Below, in pieces: positions 43,020-53,835 of a DNA stretch of 64,000 nucleotides; the first letter of the stretch is position 1, and every line of letters begins with the position of its first letter. The position numbers and the translations under genes were made by a program. The notes beneath the pieces are model-generated. The model was given only the letters and a program-made list of their open reading frames with translations. It made no database searches and was not told the DNA's origin. Source of the DNA: Neoceratodus forsteri (Eukaryota > Chordata > Ceratodontiformes > Ceratodontidae); assembly GCA_016271365.2 (NCBI GenBank), contig CM057451.1, positions 372,269,501-372,333,500 on the forward strand, written 5' to 3'.

Positions 43020-44080
43020 GGGGCTGGGGCAAGGCACACGCACCCTGTTTAGGGAACAGAAATTGGAGAAATGAGGCCCCAAAATCAGCATCCCGGCGTG
43101 ACTCAAGGTCGATGTGCTAATATGTAATGAAGGTGTGTTCCGACTTCCACGTCGGAGCAGCCCTGTAGATGTCCTGAATAGAGATATCCTGGAAGCAGCC
43201 ACCGAGGCAGAGGTATGTCTGGTGGAATGGGCCCTTAGTCCTCCGGGAGGCTCCCTACCCACCAACCTATAGCAGAAGTCGATGTAGGGATACAAGCAAC
43301 CTGTCAATTGCCCACTTTGCTGTCAGTCTGCCAGGCACAGCTTCAACACAGGTGACCAACAGCTGGTGAACTTATCCCCGAACTCCAGCCTTGCACTCCT
43401 CATAATAGGCAAGCGCACACCTCAGATCCAGTGTATGGAGCCTGTGCTCGGCCTCCGAGGTTTGTCTGGTGAAGAACACTGGGAGCTTCATGACCTGGTT
43501 AAGGTGAAACTCCAATACAACCTTTGGGAGGAATTTCAGGTTGGTGTGAAGGACAACCTTGTCGCTATTGAAGACCAAGTAAGGAGACTCCACAGAGTAC
43601 GCTTGGAGCTCACCGATCCTTCCAGCAGATGTGATAGCCACCAAGAATGTGGTCTTCCACATCAGATGAGAGACATTACACCTGTGCATTGGTTCGAATG
43701 GCTTGCCCCATGAGCCTTGGCAACACCAGCAACAAGTCCCAAGGTGGTAGTGGTTCATCCATCAAAGGTGAAATATGGTCAAGGCCTTTATAAAGTGGTA
43801 CACCACCTTCTCCTGTGCCACTGACAGCATACAAGCCTATGCCCAGTAGGCAGAGATAGCGAACAGGTGCACCTTAAGGGTTGCTTACCAAAGACCAGGA
43901 CTGTAAGAGGAACCAAAGGTAAATCGAGAATGCTAGCCACTGGGCAAGACAAGTGGTCAAGCCCCACACCCTGGCACCAAATAGAGAACCTCTTCCATTT
44001 GAAGGCAAATAATTTTTGGGTCGACTCTTTCCAAGAAGCTTTGACCATGGTGAGGACATCTTCAGAAAGACACAAAGCCT
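43020..44080 (-). pseudogene. DIRS-E tyrosine recombinase
   Basis: AHSTRHTSASVAASR (43307-42936 frame) keeps HxxR. Near 43115-43130 the minus strand reads TFITY-stop-HIDLES where DIRS-C has TFITHYHIDLES. The catalytic Tyr codon is TAG and the neighbouring His is Tyr. The N-terminal part (43758-43372) has AITSAGRIGELQ in place of SAR-type. It cannot catalyse strand exchange. Confidence 0.88.
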
Positions 44081-44086
44081 AGAATT

Positions 44087-44400
44087 CTAGCCATTCAGAA
44101 CCATACTGTCAGGTGCAGGGACTGAAGGTCCAGAAGGAATAGATTTCCCTGATTGCATGAGAGCAGGTCCAGGCATAGAGGTGGACACCATGGGAGCCTG
44201 CAGCTGAGGTGGAGGAGACTGGGGTACTACAACTGGAGGGACCAGTCCAGAACCACCAGGATCATCCAAGCCTTGTCCCAACTGGCTTTGAGCAGCACTA
44301 TGTGGATCAGCGGAAAGGGAGGGAAAGCATACATGAGGTCAAGGGTCCAGGGCCTCAAGAAGGTTTTCCCCTGCAGTGTTCACTGCTGAGAGGGGCGGGC
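44087..44400 (-). pseudogene. DIRS-E connector
   Basis: Matches the DIRS-C and DIRS-D connectors at nucleotide level (AGGATCATCCAAGCCTTGTC shared with DIRS-D). Degraded frames only. Confidence 0.7.
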
Positions 44401-44985
44401 ACAATACAGCCTCAGCTTTGCGTTCTCCCTGGAGACAAACAGATCCACCAGATGGGTGTCCCACTGGGAAAACAGATTGTGCACTACTTCCTGATGGAGA
44501 GATCACTTGTGAGATGCCTGCCTACCCAGCAGAGGGCATATGCCAGCTGATTAGACTCACCGGCCACATGAATGGCCAGGAGTTCAGCATTCAGGCTGAG
44601 CATGAGGGGTCCAGATGCAGAGAGTCTTCCTGCACAGAGGAAGGGAGTGTGTCTCGCCCAGTTTGTTGAGGTAGTACATGGTTGTGGTGGTGTCCGTTGG
44701 GACCTAAATGACCAGACCCCAAAGGTATGGAGCAAAGGCTGTCAGCACCAGCAGAACATCCCAAAGTCCAGCAGGTTGATATGGCATCGGGAATCCTCGG
44801 GAGTCCAGAGTCCGTGGACTCTGTGTTCCCCCAAGTGGGCACCCCAGACCATCAGACAAGCATTGGTCCATGATGATGACTGTCGACTCTGGCCAGACAA
44901 AGGAGATTCTTTCATGCAGATGTTCTGGGACCAACCACCACTGGAGGGTGTCCCACATCAGCTGGGTCACACTGACCGGCTGGTC
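44401..44985 (-). pseudogene. DIRS-E RNase H remnant
   Basis: Overlapping frames 44970-44704, 44842-44591 and 44735-44484 give FVWPESTVIIMD, a LDSRGFPMPYQ stretch, a shifted QRTPPQPCTTST (the TTTMYY region out of frame) and LLAIHVAGESNQLAYAL. The last block has Tyr where DIRS-C has the final catalytic Asp. Broken and inactive. Confidence 0.8.
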
Positions 44986-45425
44986 AAAGTGCTCCCTGCA
45001 TTGACACCATTGATGGGCCAGCTCCCCACTGCAGACAGCGCATTCTACACCAGGCCCAATGGACCACGCTGGTGCAGGTCACCATGAATCCCAGTAAACA
45101 TAGGAAATCCCAAGCAGGGTGCAACTGCCCAAACTGAAATGATTAGGCAAAGGAGGAAAGAACCTCCGCCCAGTATCAATTGTGAAGGTACAAGCTCCGA
45201 CTTGGCCTCGTTCACCAGAAAGCAGAGGGTCAAGCAGGTATGGAAGGATAGGTCCCTGGAGTGCTCCACCTCCTCCTTGGATGGACCCGCTATCAGCCAG
45301 TCATCCAGGTATGGATAAACCTAGACCACCTGAAGTCTCAGGTAGGCTGCCACCACTGCAATGCTATTGGTAAAGACCCTGGGAGCTGAGGAGTGGCCGA
45401 AAGGACATGGCCCAGAACTCAATAC
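44986..45425 (-). pseudogene. DIRS-E RT, C-terminal part
   Basis: LVNEAKSELVPSQ (45200-45170), and in another frame WMTG/DDW-type text near 45290-45310, match DIRS-C RT. The stretch near 45395-45420 reads YEFWAMSF, equivalent to YKFRTMLF. DIRS-F begins beyond it. Confidence 0.8.
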
Positions 45426-45439
45426 ACCTTTCCCAAATC

Positions 45440-45840
45440 AGACCCCCACGCCGCAAGTGAGCAACTGGGAAGCTATGGCAACTGCTTCCTGTGTCTCCTG
45501 CCTGGATGGGATAACTAAGAGCCAATCATCCACGTAAGGAAGACTTCAACACCGAGGGTTTAGAAAATGTCTCCCTGAACAGGTACTTGTTCAGCTTTCC
45601 AAGGTCAAGAACTGGGCGCATGCCGCCTGTTATCTTGGAACCAGAAAGCATCGGGAATAGGAACTTGTGTTCTGTTCTGGAACAACAACTTCTGCCCTGT
45701 TCCTGAAGAGGTCCTGTATCTCAGAAGCAAGAGTCTGACAGAGGCAGACAGACTGAACTGCTGTCTGGGTGGAAGGTCTGGGGAAATTTCTGCAAAATTG
45801 GAAGAGTAACCCTATCAAACAATCCTGAGGACCCATTTGT
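45440..45840 (-). pseudogene. DIRS-F reverse transcriptase remnant
   Basis: Minus strand: VCLCQTLASEIQDLFRNRAE and SSYSRCFLVP (45836-45630), then LDLESLTSTC-like text, FLNPRC-type residues and, at about 45535-45515, YVDDWLLVIPSRQETQEAV. About 70 residues that should separate the first blocks from YVDDW are missing. YVDDW instead of YLDDW marks a family distinct from DIRS-C to E. Confidence 0.82.
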
Positions 45841-46199
45841 CCGCTGTCATTTTATTATTTTTTATTTATTTTTAATTTTTTGGTAGTAAAATGTTTATTT
45901 TTATACAGGAAAGATGTCACTTTTACATCATTGGGTCAGTTACCCATTTTCGAGATGCTCCTGTTATAACAATCATCAGTTCCAACATACAAAAATACAC
46001 CAAATAAATACAAGATACAAAAAAATGCATAATAGCAAAACTTACATTAGTCAATATCACAGTTTCTAAGGGGTTCACAACCATCATAGCATTATATTTA
46101 TAAGTAATTAATCTTCAATTGAACTATTCTATAATGTAAATCTGCCAATTTAGACAATGTCAGACATAATGTACAAACTGGACATTCGGTAGGACAGGG

Positions 46200-46628
46200 T
46201 AATCAAAAGACACAGAACCTCTGTGCGCAAACACTGAGGCAAAGGTTACCCCAAAGGGCATTTGGCTGGGATGCCAAGTTTCAAGAAAATACAAAATCAC
46301 ACATGCCTACACAATGCCAAGCATCATGGGCTGCATATGCAAATCACCACAGAATGTTATGCTGGTTCAACTTTAAGCAGAATTGCATGGTGCCTAAAGG
46401 CCTCTCATACAGTTTGCAAAGGGTGCTAACAGATGACCCATGCAATTCTGCTCAAAGTTGAAGCAGCATAACATTCTGTGGTGATCTGCATATGCAGCCC
46501 ATGATGCTCTGCATTGTGTGGGCATGTGTGATTTTTTTATTTTCTTGAAACCTGGCTTCCCAGCCAAATGCCCTTTGGGGTAACCCTTGCATCAGTGTTT
46601 GCACACAGAGATTCTGTGTCTTTTAAAT
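46200..46628. repeat. Large palindrome (arms about 190 bp, loop 45 bp)
   Basis: Left arm 46200-46391 and right arm 46437-46628 are inverted copies; for example AAGCAGAATTGCATGG (46376) against CCATGCAATTCTGCTC (46437). Blocks CACAGAATGTTATGCTG, GGCATTTGGCTGGGA and AAAGACACAGAA recur in both arms. A third copy lies at 46770-46910. Confidence 0.9.
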
Positions 46629-46769
46629 ATTTTTTTTATTTTAATGGGTTCACCACAACATAACCCAGACAGACCATCTTAGAGTACCTGGTTCATTCCA
46701 CTGGGGTGTCAAACAGACGAGGCATACTGATGAGTCCTGGTAGGACGAAACACGTGTCTATGTCATCTG

Positions 46770-46910
46770 TTAGCACCCTTTGCAAACTGTACGAGATGCC
46801 TTTCGGCACCATGCAATTCTGCTTAAAGTTGAACCAGCGTAACATTCTGTGGTGATATGCATATGCAGCCCATGATGCTTTGCATTGTGTGGGCATGTGT
46901 GATAGGATAA
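46770..46910. repeat. Third copy of the palindrome arm plus loop
   Basis: TTAGCACCCTTTGCAAACTG through TGTGTGGGCATGTGTGATAG is the reverse complement of about 46295-46430, including the loop. The foldback unit therefore exists at least twice here in opposite orientation. Confidence 0.85.
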
Positions 46911-47279
46911 TCAAAGGTTTTTTAATTTTTGGGGGTATATGACTATTAACTAATCATAACATTCACATTCCCATGTAAAGTTTTTTTTTATCAAAGAGCT
47001 CACAAAAGATTTGGAGCTTTGTAGTCTATGTCTTAGTATGATATCAATGGGTTCCCAATATTGTTTTACCTTACCTATAAAAGTCATATTCCCAAATCTG
47101 TTCTTAATTTTGGCTTGTAGGTGTTTATTACTTTGCATCTCTTAGGTTATATTTAGTTTCTTTAATTTTTAATTTGTTTATTAAATACTTTGGTTTATTA
47201 CCCTGTATTACTGAACGTATACATCCTGTCCATTTCAAATCCCTTTTTTGACTTAATTGACTTCCACTAGTTGTAAAAC

Positions 47280-47522
47280 TGAGTCAGATACCCCTCTACC
47301 ACTGAGGGGTGTCCAACTCGGACAGCTGAGGTGAGACCTGGGCTGGATCCTCAGCGGTTGTGCCCTCTGCTGCATTTTCTTTTGCGGCTAAGGAGTTGGT
47401 TCCTGATAAAGGCTCCTCGACCTCTACCTTGAAAGGACTGCCTGTTACGAAACTGTCGGCGTTCCCCTCGCTCTGAGGGTTCTAAAGGAGCTGGCCTGGC
47501 TGTTTTAATGGCAGCCCTGGTG
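47280..47522 (-). pseudogene. DIRS-F Gag, C-terminal basic tail
   Basis: Frame 47566-47351 (its first residues lie in CR1-D) reads NTRAAIKTARPAPLEPSE, then QSFQGRGRGAFIRN and SRKRKC, a Gly/Arg-rich tail like the end of DIRS-A Gag (SQGRGGW). Confidence 0.6.
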
Positions 47523-48533
47523 TTAGATACATAGACAGTGTTGGCAGATAAGGGCCTATGGCCCACCCAGTCTGCCCATTTCAGCTTGTAAGTTCAGTTT
47601 ATGTTTTCCTAGAATTCTGTTGCCCCTTAACCCTGACCTCCAGAATTCCTTTATGTCTATCCCATGCATTCTTAAATCCCGTGATTGTTTCAGCCCCCAC
47701 CACTTCCTCTGGCAGGGTGTTCCACTTGTCCACCACCCGTTCTGTGAAGAAATTTTTCCTCATGTTTCCTCTGAATCGTCCTCCCTCCAACTTCATCCCA
47801 TGGCCTTTAGTCCTGGTACATCTTTTTTGCTTAAAAATAGTGTATTCCTGCACCCTGTTCCTCCCTGTGAGATACTTGTATGTCTCTATCATATCCCCTC
47901 TCTCTCTCCCTCCTCTCCTCCAGGGAGTACATGTTCAGTTCCTTCAACCTGTCTTCATAGGACTTATGATGCAATCCATGCACCATCTTTGTTGCCCTCT
48001 TCTGAACCTTCTCTACCCTATGTTCTTACGTAGGTATGGTCTCCAGAACTGTACACTGTACTCCAGGTGGGGCCTCACTAGTGTCTTGTATAGCGGAATT
48101 ATGACCTCCCTTTTCCTGCTGGTGATGACCCTGCCTATACATCCCAGCATCCTATTTGCTTTACCTGCTGCCTTGTCACACTGTTTCCCTACCTTGAGGT
48201 CATCAGAGATGATAACCCCAAGATCCCTTTCCTGTTTGGTGCATGCTATATCCTCACCCCCCCAACTGATATATTGTGCCAGGGTTTTTGTGCCCCATAT
48301 GCATTATCTTGCACTTCTTTGCATTGAATTTCAACTGCCAAACCCCTGACCATTCTTCAAGTTTCTGCAGGTCCCTTCTCATTTTGTCTACACCCTCTGG
48401 ACTGTCTACTCTGTTACAGAGCTTTGTGTCATCAGCGAACAGTGAAATGTCACTGATGAAGATGTTGAATAGGACCGGTCCCAGCACTGATCCCTGTGGT
48501 ACCCCACAGCGGCCCTGAGCGGCCTCCAAAGCT
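47523..48533 (-). mobile_element. CR1-D: CR1 3' end inserted in DIRS-F
   Basis: Minus strand begins at GVPQGSVLGPVLFNIFISDI (48529), continues through SLFADDTKLCNRVDSPEGVD, and ends with [11 protein letters not shown] and FFTERVVDKWNTLPEEVV. The 3' terminus carries a TCTATGTA octamer (about 47527-47535). It is nearly identical in sequence to CR1-E at 63238-63880, so the same subfamily. Gag-like sequence lies on both sides. Confidence 0.9.
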
Positions 48534-48534
48534 T

Positions 48535-49000
48535 AACCTGAGGGCCGAATGTAAGGGTCATTAATCACCTGCTGAACATCAGTTGAGAAACCTGATGTTC
48601 TGGGCCGGGAGAGTCACCTTCTACAAATGCCAGTGGCAGCTGACCTAGAGGCTGTGTCGTAGGTGTCCACAGAAGCTTCAGCTGATTACTGGACTATATG
48701 CCCCTGGTAATGGAGTATTAGATTCCAGGAGGTTCTCAACTACCAATCTGAGTGTGTTCCACAGGGTGTACTCGTACTGAGGAATGTAGGAACTCGAAGG
48801 CGTAGAAGTCTTCTTTGGCCCACAGATGAAGTCTGTCATGCTATGGTCGAAACAATATCCTTGAAGAGAGAATGGAAAGAAAGAACTTCCACCACAGGCT
48901 CCGCTGATACAAACAGCTTGCTTTCAAGCTCATAAAATGAGTCCTCTGCTGCGTCCTCAACAAAAGCAGGTCAGGGTCAGACTCATCAAGATCCACTCCT
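48535..49000 (-). pseudogene. DIRS-F Gag, middle part
   Basis: Non-CR1, non-SINE sequence in the right place and orientation for Gag. The minus strand gives QLMFSR- and helix-rich fragments, but no motif that by itself proves Gag. Assigned by position between other Gag parts. Confidence 0.45.
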
Positions 49001-49004
49001 ATTT

Positions 49005-49215
49005 TATTTTTTTTATTCTTTTTGGTAACTGGGTAAGATCCACTAGGCACAAGTGTCAGTTTTCAGAGGTGACCAGGGAGCACTGGGGTGGTTAAGTGAC
49101 TTGCTCAGAGTCACACAGTATGCAAGTGAAGTTTATGGGCTTCAAACCCAGGTCTGCTGGATTTACTAAGCTCATTCACAACTTGTTACTCTAACCTCTA
49201 GGCTATACTTCTACC
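49005..49215 (-). mobile_element. MIR-like (CORE-type) SINE
   Basis: Minus strand starts TATAGCCTAGAGGTTAGAG (A-box region), then CCTGGGTTTGAAGCCC (B-box), then the core ACTGTGTGACTCTGAGCAAG with TCACTTAACC, which is the well-known MIR core. The 3' tail (GGTCACCTCTGAAAA, TTACCCAGTTACCAAAAAG) is shared in part with the SINE at 38640-39056. Confidence 0.82.
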
Positions 49216-49850
49216 CCAGAAGAACCTCCAAAAGGCAAATCTAGTCCAGGAACCATGGGAGATGCCGACACCCGGATCAGCACTGAGAAATTCAGGTCCA
49301 CCCACAGTGCAGGCACCATCCGCGGCATCGGCACCACAAGCGGCGCCAGCACTGCTGCTGGCCAGACCTGAAAGAAAGGGGGGGAAGGAAAGTAGTACCT
49401 GTGCCGGCCCCTGCAAGGAAAGAAGGTGGAGGGGGTAGGCATATGGAGTCGGCGTCGATGGTGCTGGCACCAGAGAGGGCACCATGCGCACATCCTGGTC
49501 AAACAGACCCAGCCAAGGCCCAGCAGCTCCGAAACCGGGTCCACTGGCAAGGTCAACTGGGACAGATGCCATAGCCACTGCTCTGTAAGAGCGGCCCAGT
49601 GATGAAACTGCTCACTGGAGCCACAAAGGACAGAGAGGGGATTCAATGTCGCAGACTGTGGGTCAGGTCTACCACTCTTCAACACAGATGATCCCCAAGC
49701 AGACATGCCAGAGGGCAACCTCGAGTGGTACAGTTTCTTCTTCAACTGACGGGAGGAAGAAGAACTCGAGGTCGAGCGGAGCCAGGAATGGGCCCGCTAC
49801 TTTTTGTGGCTTGGGCATAGCCCCATTAGTGTGAATGAGTAGTGGAGACT
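49216..49850 (-). pseudogene. DIRS-F Gag, N-terminal Pro/Ser-rich part
   Basis: Frames 49745-49203 and 49578-49198 are rich in Pro, Ser and Val (VPSLVPAPSTPTPYAYP, LVVPMPRMVPALWVD), like the GTD/VP-rich middle of DIRS-B Gag. The boundary with DIRS-E at about 49850 is estimated. Confidence 0.55.
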
Positions 49851-50175
49851 TTTAGTCCAGGAAGATCTAGGGAGCAGAACCACATGTTCTGCTCCAAGGA
49901 TGGAGTTATCTGAGACAGAGTGATCATCCTGCAGGAACTTGTCCAGGTCATGCAGATGTAAGATGGGACACCAGCACCAGCACCCCCCCCCCCGGTTCAG
50001 AACCAGAAAGTATCTGGAAACAAACCCTGGTCCAGGACTTTAGCCAATACCACCTTCTGGAAAAGTTGGGCGAGGTCTTCCCAAAGGGTTGATACCACCT
50101 CTGTGGATGCCATGTCTTCCCGTGGGGCGTGGGCTCGGCACAGAGGATAAGCCTCGAACTCTAGAGGCAGGCCTT
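49851..50175 (-). pseudogene. DIRS-E RT, N-terminal part
   Basis: Plus-strand word GAGTGATCATC (49918-49928) and its surroundings match DIRS-C at 34568-34578. The minus strand gives RYFLVLN, a gap over a C-run (49982-49993), then CPILHLHDLDKFLQ, the RT block seen as RPILDLYDLN in DIRS-C. Confidence 0.78.
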
Positions 50176-53100
50176 GACCAACCACTTCAAGGACTCACCT
50201 GTCTGTGGCAACAGTGGACCAGGCAGAAAAGAGGAGGTGGAGCCAGCCCCCCATGGGAAGACCCAGAGGAAACAGGATGGGCATGGGGGATGCACCCCCC
50301 AGCGCGTTACTGTCCAGGCTTGGAGGTGGAGGAGGGACCGGCTGAGAGCGCAGTGGGACCTCGGCCACCTTATTTGCGGATGACCAAAGCAAGCAACTTC
50401 AGTCTTGGAAGCCAAGCCTGGGGCTGCTTCCCAGCTGGAAACTGGGACAGCTTGGCCACAGGGGCAGAGAGAGGCCAAAAGGATTCTTTCTCTGAAGTTT
50501 AGAGCCCTTCGGATCTCTCTGGGCAGAGGTAACAGAGTCCAGGGTGGCACTGGACTTCTCAGTCCTAGTGAGGTGTCCTTCCACCCCCAGCAAGAACAAG
50601 TCAGTGCCTAGGAAGGGGACATCCGCCAACTTGTGTTAGGTATCTGCATTGAAGGTAGAAATCCTCAGCCAAGCCCTGTGGTGCATGGCCACCATGGTGA
50701 CTACAGACTGGGTGCAAGAATCCACAATGTCCATGGCTGTCTGGGGCTGCTGTTTGGCCATTGAACGGCCCCGGTCCCAGACTTGCTTGACCGTGGTATG
50801 TAAGTCAGCCAGGAGCGAGGGAAGCACCTCATCTGGAGTGCCCAGTAAGGCATTAGCAAAACAGACCATTCACTAATAGACCTGAACCTCTACCCATCTC
50901 CTATTATGTGCAAGTGCTTATACTCCAGCCCTCTCCCTCACCTGCCCCACATCGTAACTGTTGTAGCTGGCCTTTGCAGTGGGCAGAGTTTCCTCACCTT
51001 CCCTCCACACTAATTGCCCCTGCAATTAGGTGGGCCTGACTTAGATCTCTTCTGTACAGGCTTGCACTCTGCTCTGTTTTAGCACTTACTGTCCTGCTGG
51101 AGGACATGCCTAGTACTAACTGACCCCCCACCACCTCATCGGCTATTTTCATTCCCCATCCCCGTTACCAGGACAAAGTCTGTACTATGGGCTGCTGAGG
51201 TCCTTGTCTTGGTGTTCCCCCGTAAGCTCATAGTCATACTCTGTTTAAGGTTTTTGACAGTAGCTTCAGTAGCTGGTTACTTGTTATTCTGTAGTTACAC
51301 TCCACATTATGTCTCTGCATTACCATTGCACTGTTTAAATGTTCCCCAAGTTGTTCTTATTGTGTACACTCCTTCCCATTAAGTGTGAACCGCAGAGGGG
51401 GATATTCTTCTGTTGTACTGTATATGCCATTTACTTGAAGTGGAACCTTTGCAAACGAGTTTTCACTCAATGTTTTCTTCCGAAAAATGAAATAAATAAA
51501 TAAAAAGGGTTAAACTCGTTTGCTGAAGACAGAAAGAAGACACCACGTAGACCTTTTTGGCCACGTGATCCAATTTCATGGATTCTTTGTGGAGAGGTTT
51601 ATCCACGTTCCAGACAATGCTGAAATGCTGCAAGAGAGAGTCAGCAACTCAACCCTCAGCAGAGGGGTGTTTGGTGAAACCCGACAGGGAACCCGTGGGG
51701 ACCACATACTTTCGGGCCATACAAGCCGATGGTGCAGGGCAGGGTGCTGCTAAAGATCCAGAGCGGGGCCAAGAATGGCCTCGGCAACCAGGAAGGTGAC
51801 CCCCAAGGAGTCATCTCAGTCGAGGATTTCAGTCAACGGATACGTATCCCGTTTATGGATGGGCTCCATCTGAATCCCAGTAGATTCCGGAATCAAATGG
51901 AGTAAGCCCCCAAAAGGAGTGGGACTATGCTTTGTAGACAAATTCCACGTCTAATGGACGAGAATGCAGGGAGAAGTCCTCAGACTCAGAGGATTCATCG
52001 AAAAGCGGTCGACCTCACAAATCCCCACTGATTCTGCAGGGTCCATCGGGAGTGACAGTGATGGACAGCCGAGGAAAAGGCCAGGAGTGGTACGGGTGTC
52101 CTTAGGAGGGGGACCCTCCTTCGGCTGCACAGGAAGCAGCTCCACCCAGATGGGCAGGGAGGCCAGTAAAGGCCAAGCCGGAGCAGGCTGGGGACTTGGT
52201 GGCGGCATCCAAGGAAGAGCCGGGGTGAGGGCCAGAATTGGCTCAACCCTGGAGGGCATGAGCAGCTACATTAGCTCTTCATAGCGCTGGTGCATCTTAC
52301 ATCGGGGCTTCTCCTCACCCAAGGAGGAAGAAGAGAAGCGGCGATGCCACTTGCCCGAATGGCAAGAGTGCCTCTGCCAGTGAGGGCTGCTCAACATTGT
52401 GTTACGGGATCTTGACCTCGACCACCAGGGAAACAGAAGTTGAGTGAGGGAGGGAGCCAGAGAATGCTGAGATTCCGCTGAGGGTACATGATCCAGAGGG
52501 TTTGGGACCAAATCTGGAAGCTGCCCAACCCTCCCTGGGAGCTGATGGATAGGACCAGAGTCCTAGAGAGGGAAGCATCCCCCTCGTCTTGAACAATGTG
52601 TTGACCGGCTCGAGAAAGCTCTTGACTGGTTAGTCGATGCACGTCTTGGCTGATGGGCCCAACGGAAGACAGTGAAGCCAGCGGCCTGGACCAAAGGATC
52701 GACTGAAGTGAAAACCTCCAAAGAAGCATGGGAATCCGAGGCTCAAGAACATTAGTGATCAGACGACCTTTGACGAGACCATTTTTTTAGGATCTTTTTT
52801 AGTGGATTTAGAGGATTTTGTGCCCTTAGAAGGACTCTGCACAAGGGTGAGAAAGGACCAACACAAATCTTGAAATGCCCCCATAAAGGCGCCAAAGGAA
52901 AGCAGCACAAAAGGCAAAACTGAAGAGGCATGCTCCGCGGACTGAGTCGCTGCAGCCTAGAATTCCACAAGTTGTTCAGCGGACCCCACAGTCATGGACA
53001 CTGCCCAGCAGTTGTCTTTCAAGCAAACATGAGGATCATGTTCATCTGGGCACCTGAGCAGAAGACGAACATGCTGGTCCTCCAAGGTGTTTGGATTCAA

Positions 53101-53330
53101 GGTGCAACAGGCCGCAAGTTTAGGGATCGTGTTTGTGGCCCAGGCAGTAAAGGAAGGAGGTATGCAGGTCTGCTCAGGACCTCTTCTGCCCACAGTTGCA
53201 CCTCTTGAAACTGGGCCCTCGACTTCACTTTTTCCATACTGATATTAATGATACTTAGAACTTAGACATTTTAGAAAGTAAAGGGCCTACTTCAATATGG
53301 AGTGCAAAGGAGGGAACCTCTTCCAGGGGA
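50176..53330 (-). pseudogene. DIRS-E gag-like gene (interrupted at 50880-51525)
   Basis: MHHRAWLRISTFNADT and MADVPFLGTDLFL (50700-50590), then TKQQPQTAMDIVDSC and KQVWDRGRSMAKQ (50869-50636), all with counterparts in DIRS-C and DIRS-D. Beyond the insertion, MARKYVVP-type sequence (about 51720), acidic Ser-rich text and the YCLGHKHDP remnant of the Cys/His cluster (about 53140) follow. Many stops. Confidence 0.75.
50880..51525 (+). mobile_element. Retroposed insertion with AAATA tail in DIRS-E gag
   Basis: Gag sequence stops near 50876 and resumes near 51530. The insert is plus-strand and ends in AATGAAATAAATAAATAAAA, so it looks like a LINE 3' region. It has no coding block that I recognise. 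A target duplication was not found. Confidence 0.6.
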
Positions 53331-53334
53331 AAGG

Positions 53335-53490
53335 AAGATCTGGCATTTAGGAGAGGTGCCGAGGGAGTTACCACCCGAGTGAGTGGGAAGAGCCAGCTTG
53401 AAGACCTTCTAGCAAGATATTTAAAGGGAAAGGATAATGCCAGAAGTGTGGCTTGTACACCATATCCACATCCCTAGAACAGCCATTAAT
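53335..53490 (-). repeat. DIRS-E right inverted terminal repeat
   Basis: GAGTTACCACCCGAGTGAGT, TTAAAGGGAAAGGATAATGC, CAGAAGTGTGGCTTG and CATATCCACATCCCTAGAAC match the right ends of C and D. It marks the right edge of the DIRS C-E cluster. Confidence 0.85.
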
Positions 53491-53835
53491 ACACATCCTC
53501 TGTGTCATCGAATCTGCAACGGATCCCATCAGTAAGAGACATTTGAGAAACAGCTGTCTTTGGCTAAATCCACTAGTCCTGGGCTACAGATCAAGCCTGT
53601 ACTTACTACCTTACTGACACATAATGCCAGTGTATTTTTTTCCTTCATGCAGCTTTCTGCTCCCAAACCACTGAACCATTTCTCAAGTGTGGTCTGCATG
53701 AGCCCCACCTCCGCCACTCCCCCGGCTGTCCTAATCAACGTGGATCTATGCGAGTCCCCCAACCCCAGAGTGCCTGTAACAGTCACTTAAGACTGATCAA
53801 GGTACACAGGGCTTTACCAATATTTTTTCCCTGTA
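53491..53835. other. No recognisable feature
   Basis: A 76-codon plus-strand frame (53560-53790) has no known motif, and I do not call it a gene. Confidence 0.5.

Larger units (their letters stand above)
45850..47270. mobile_element. Insertion in DIRS-F containing a foldback repeat
   Basis: AT-rich 1.4 kb with a T/A-rich left edge (TTTTATTTATTTTTAATTTT). It holds the palindrome described separately and a low-complexity right part. No motif recognised. The DIRS-F Gag appears to resume near 47275. Confidence 0.5.
45430..49850 (-). mobile_element. DIRS-F: DIRS of another family inside DIRS-E
   Basis: RT fragments (45440-45840) and Gag-like fragments (47280-47520, 48535-49000, 49215-49850) differ from DIRS-E and appear exactly where the DIRS-E RT is interrupted. 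Its own RT has an internal deletion. Recombinase, RNase H and terminal repeats were not seen, so it is a partial copy. It carries three later insertions: 45850-47270, 47523-48533 and 49005-49215. Confidence 0.68.
42915..53490 (-). mobile_element. DIRS-E: DIRS element with a nested DIRS-F
   Basis: Starts at an internal complementary region (42915-43015) fused to DIRS-D. It continues with recombinase, connector, RNase H and RT up to about 45425. It resumes at about 49850 with the RT N-terminus, then gag and a right terminal repeat (53335-53490). The missing RT codons between 45425 and 49850 are few (about 15-20 residues), so DIRS-F is an insertion. A further retroposed piece (50880-51525) splits gag. 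The element's own left terminal repeat is absent. Confidence 0.85.

Noticed and set aside
47558..48349. 263-codon plus-strand frame
   Set aside because: It is the antisense shadow of CR1-D. The minus strand there carries clear RT and C-terminal blocks.
53560..53790. 76-codon plus-strand frame as a possible host exon
   Set aside because: No motif, no splice context and no neighbouring exon.
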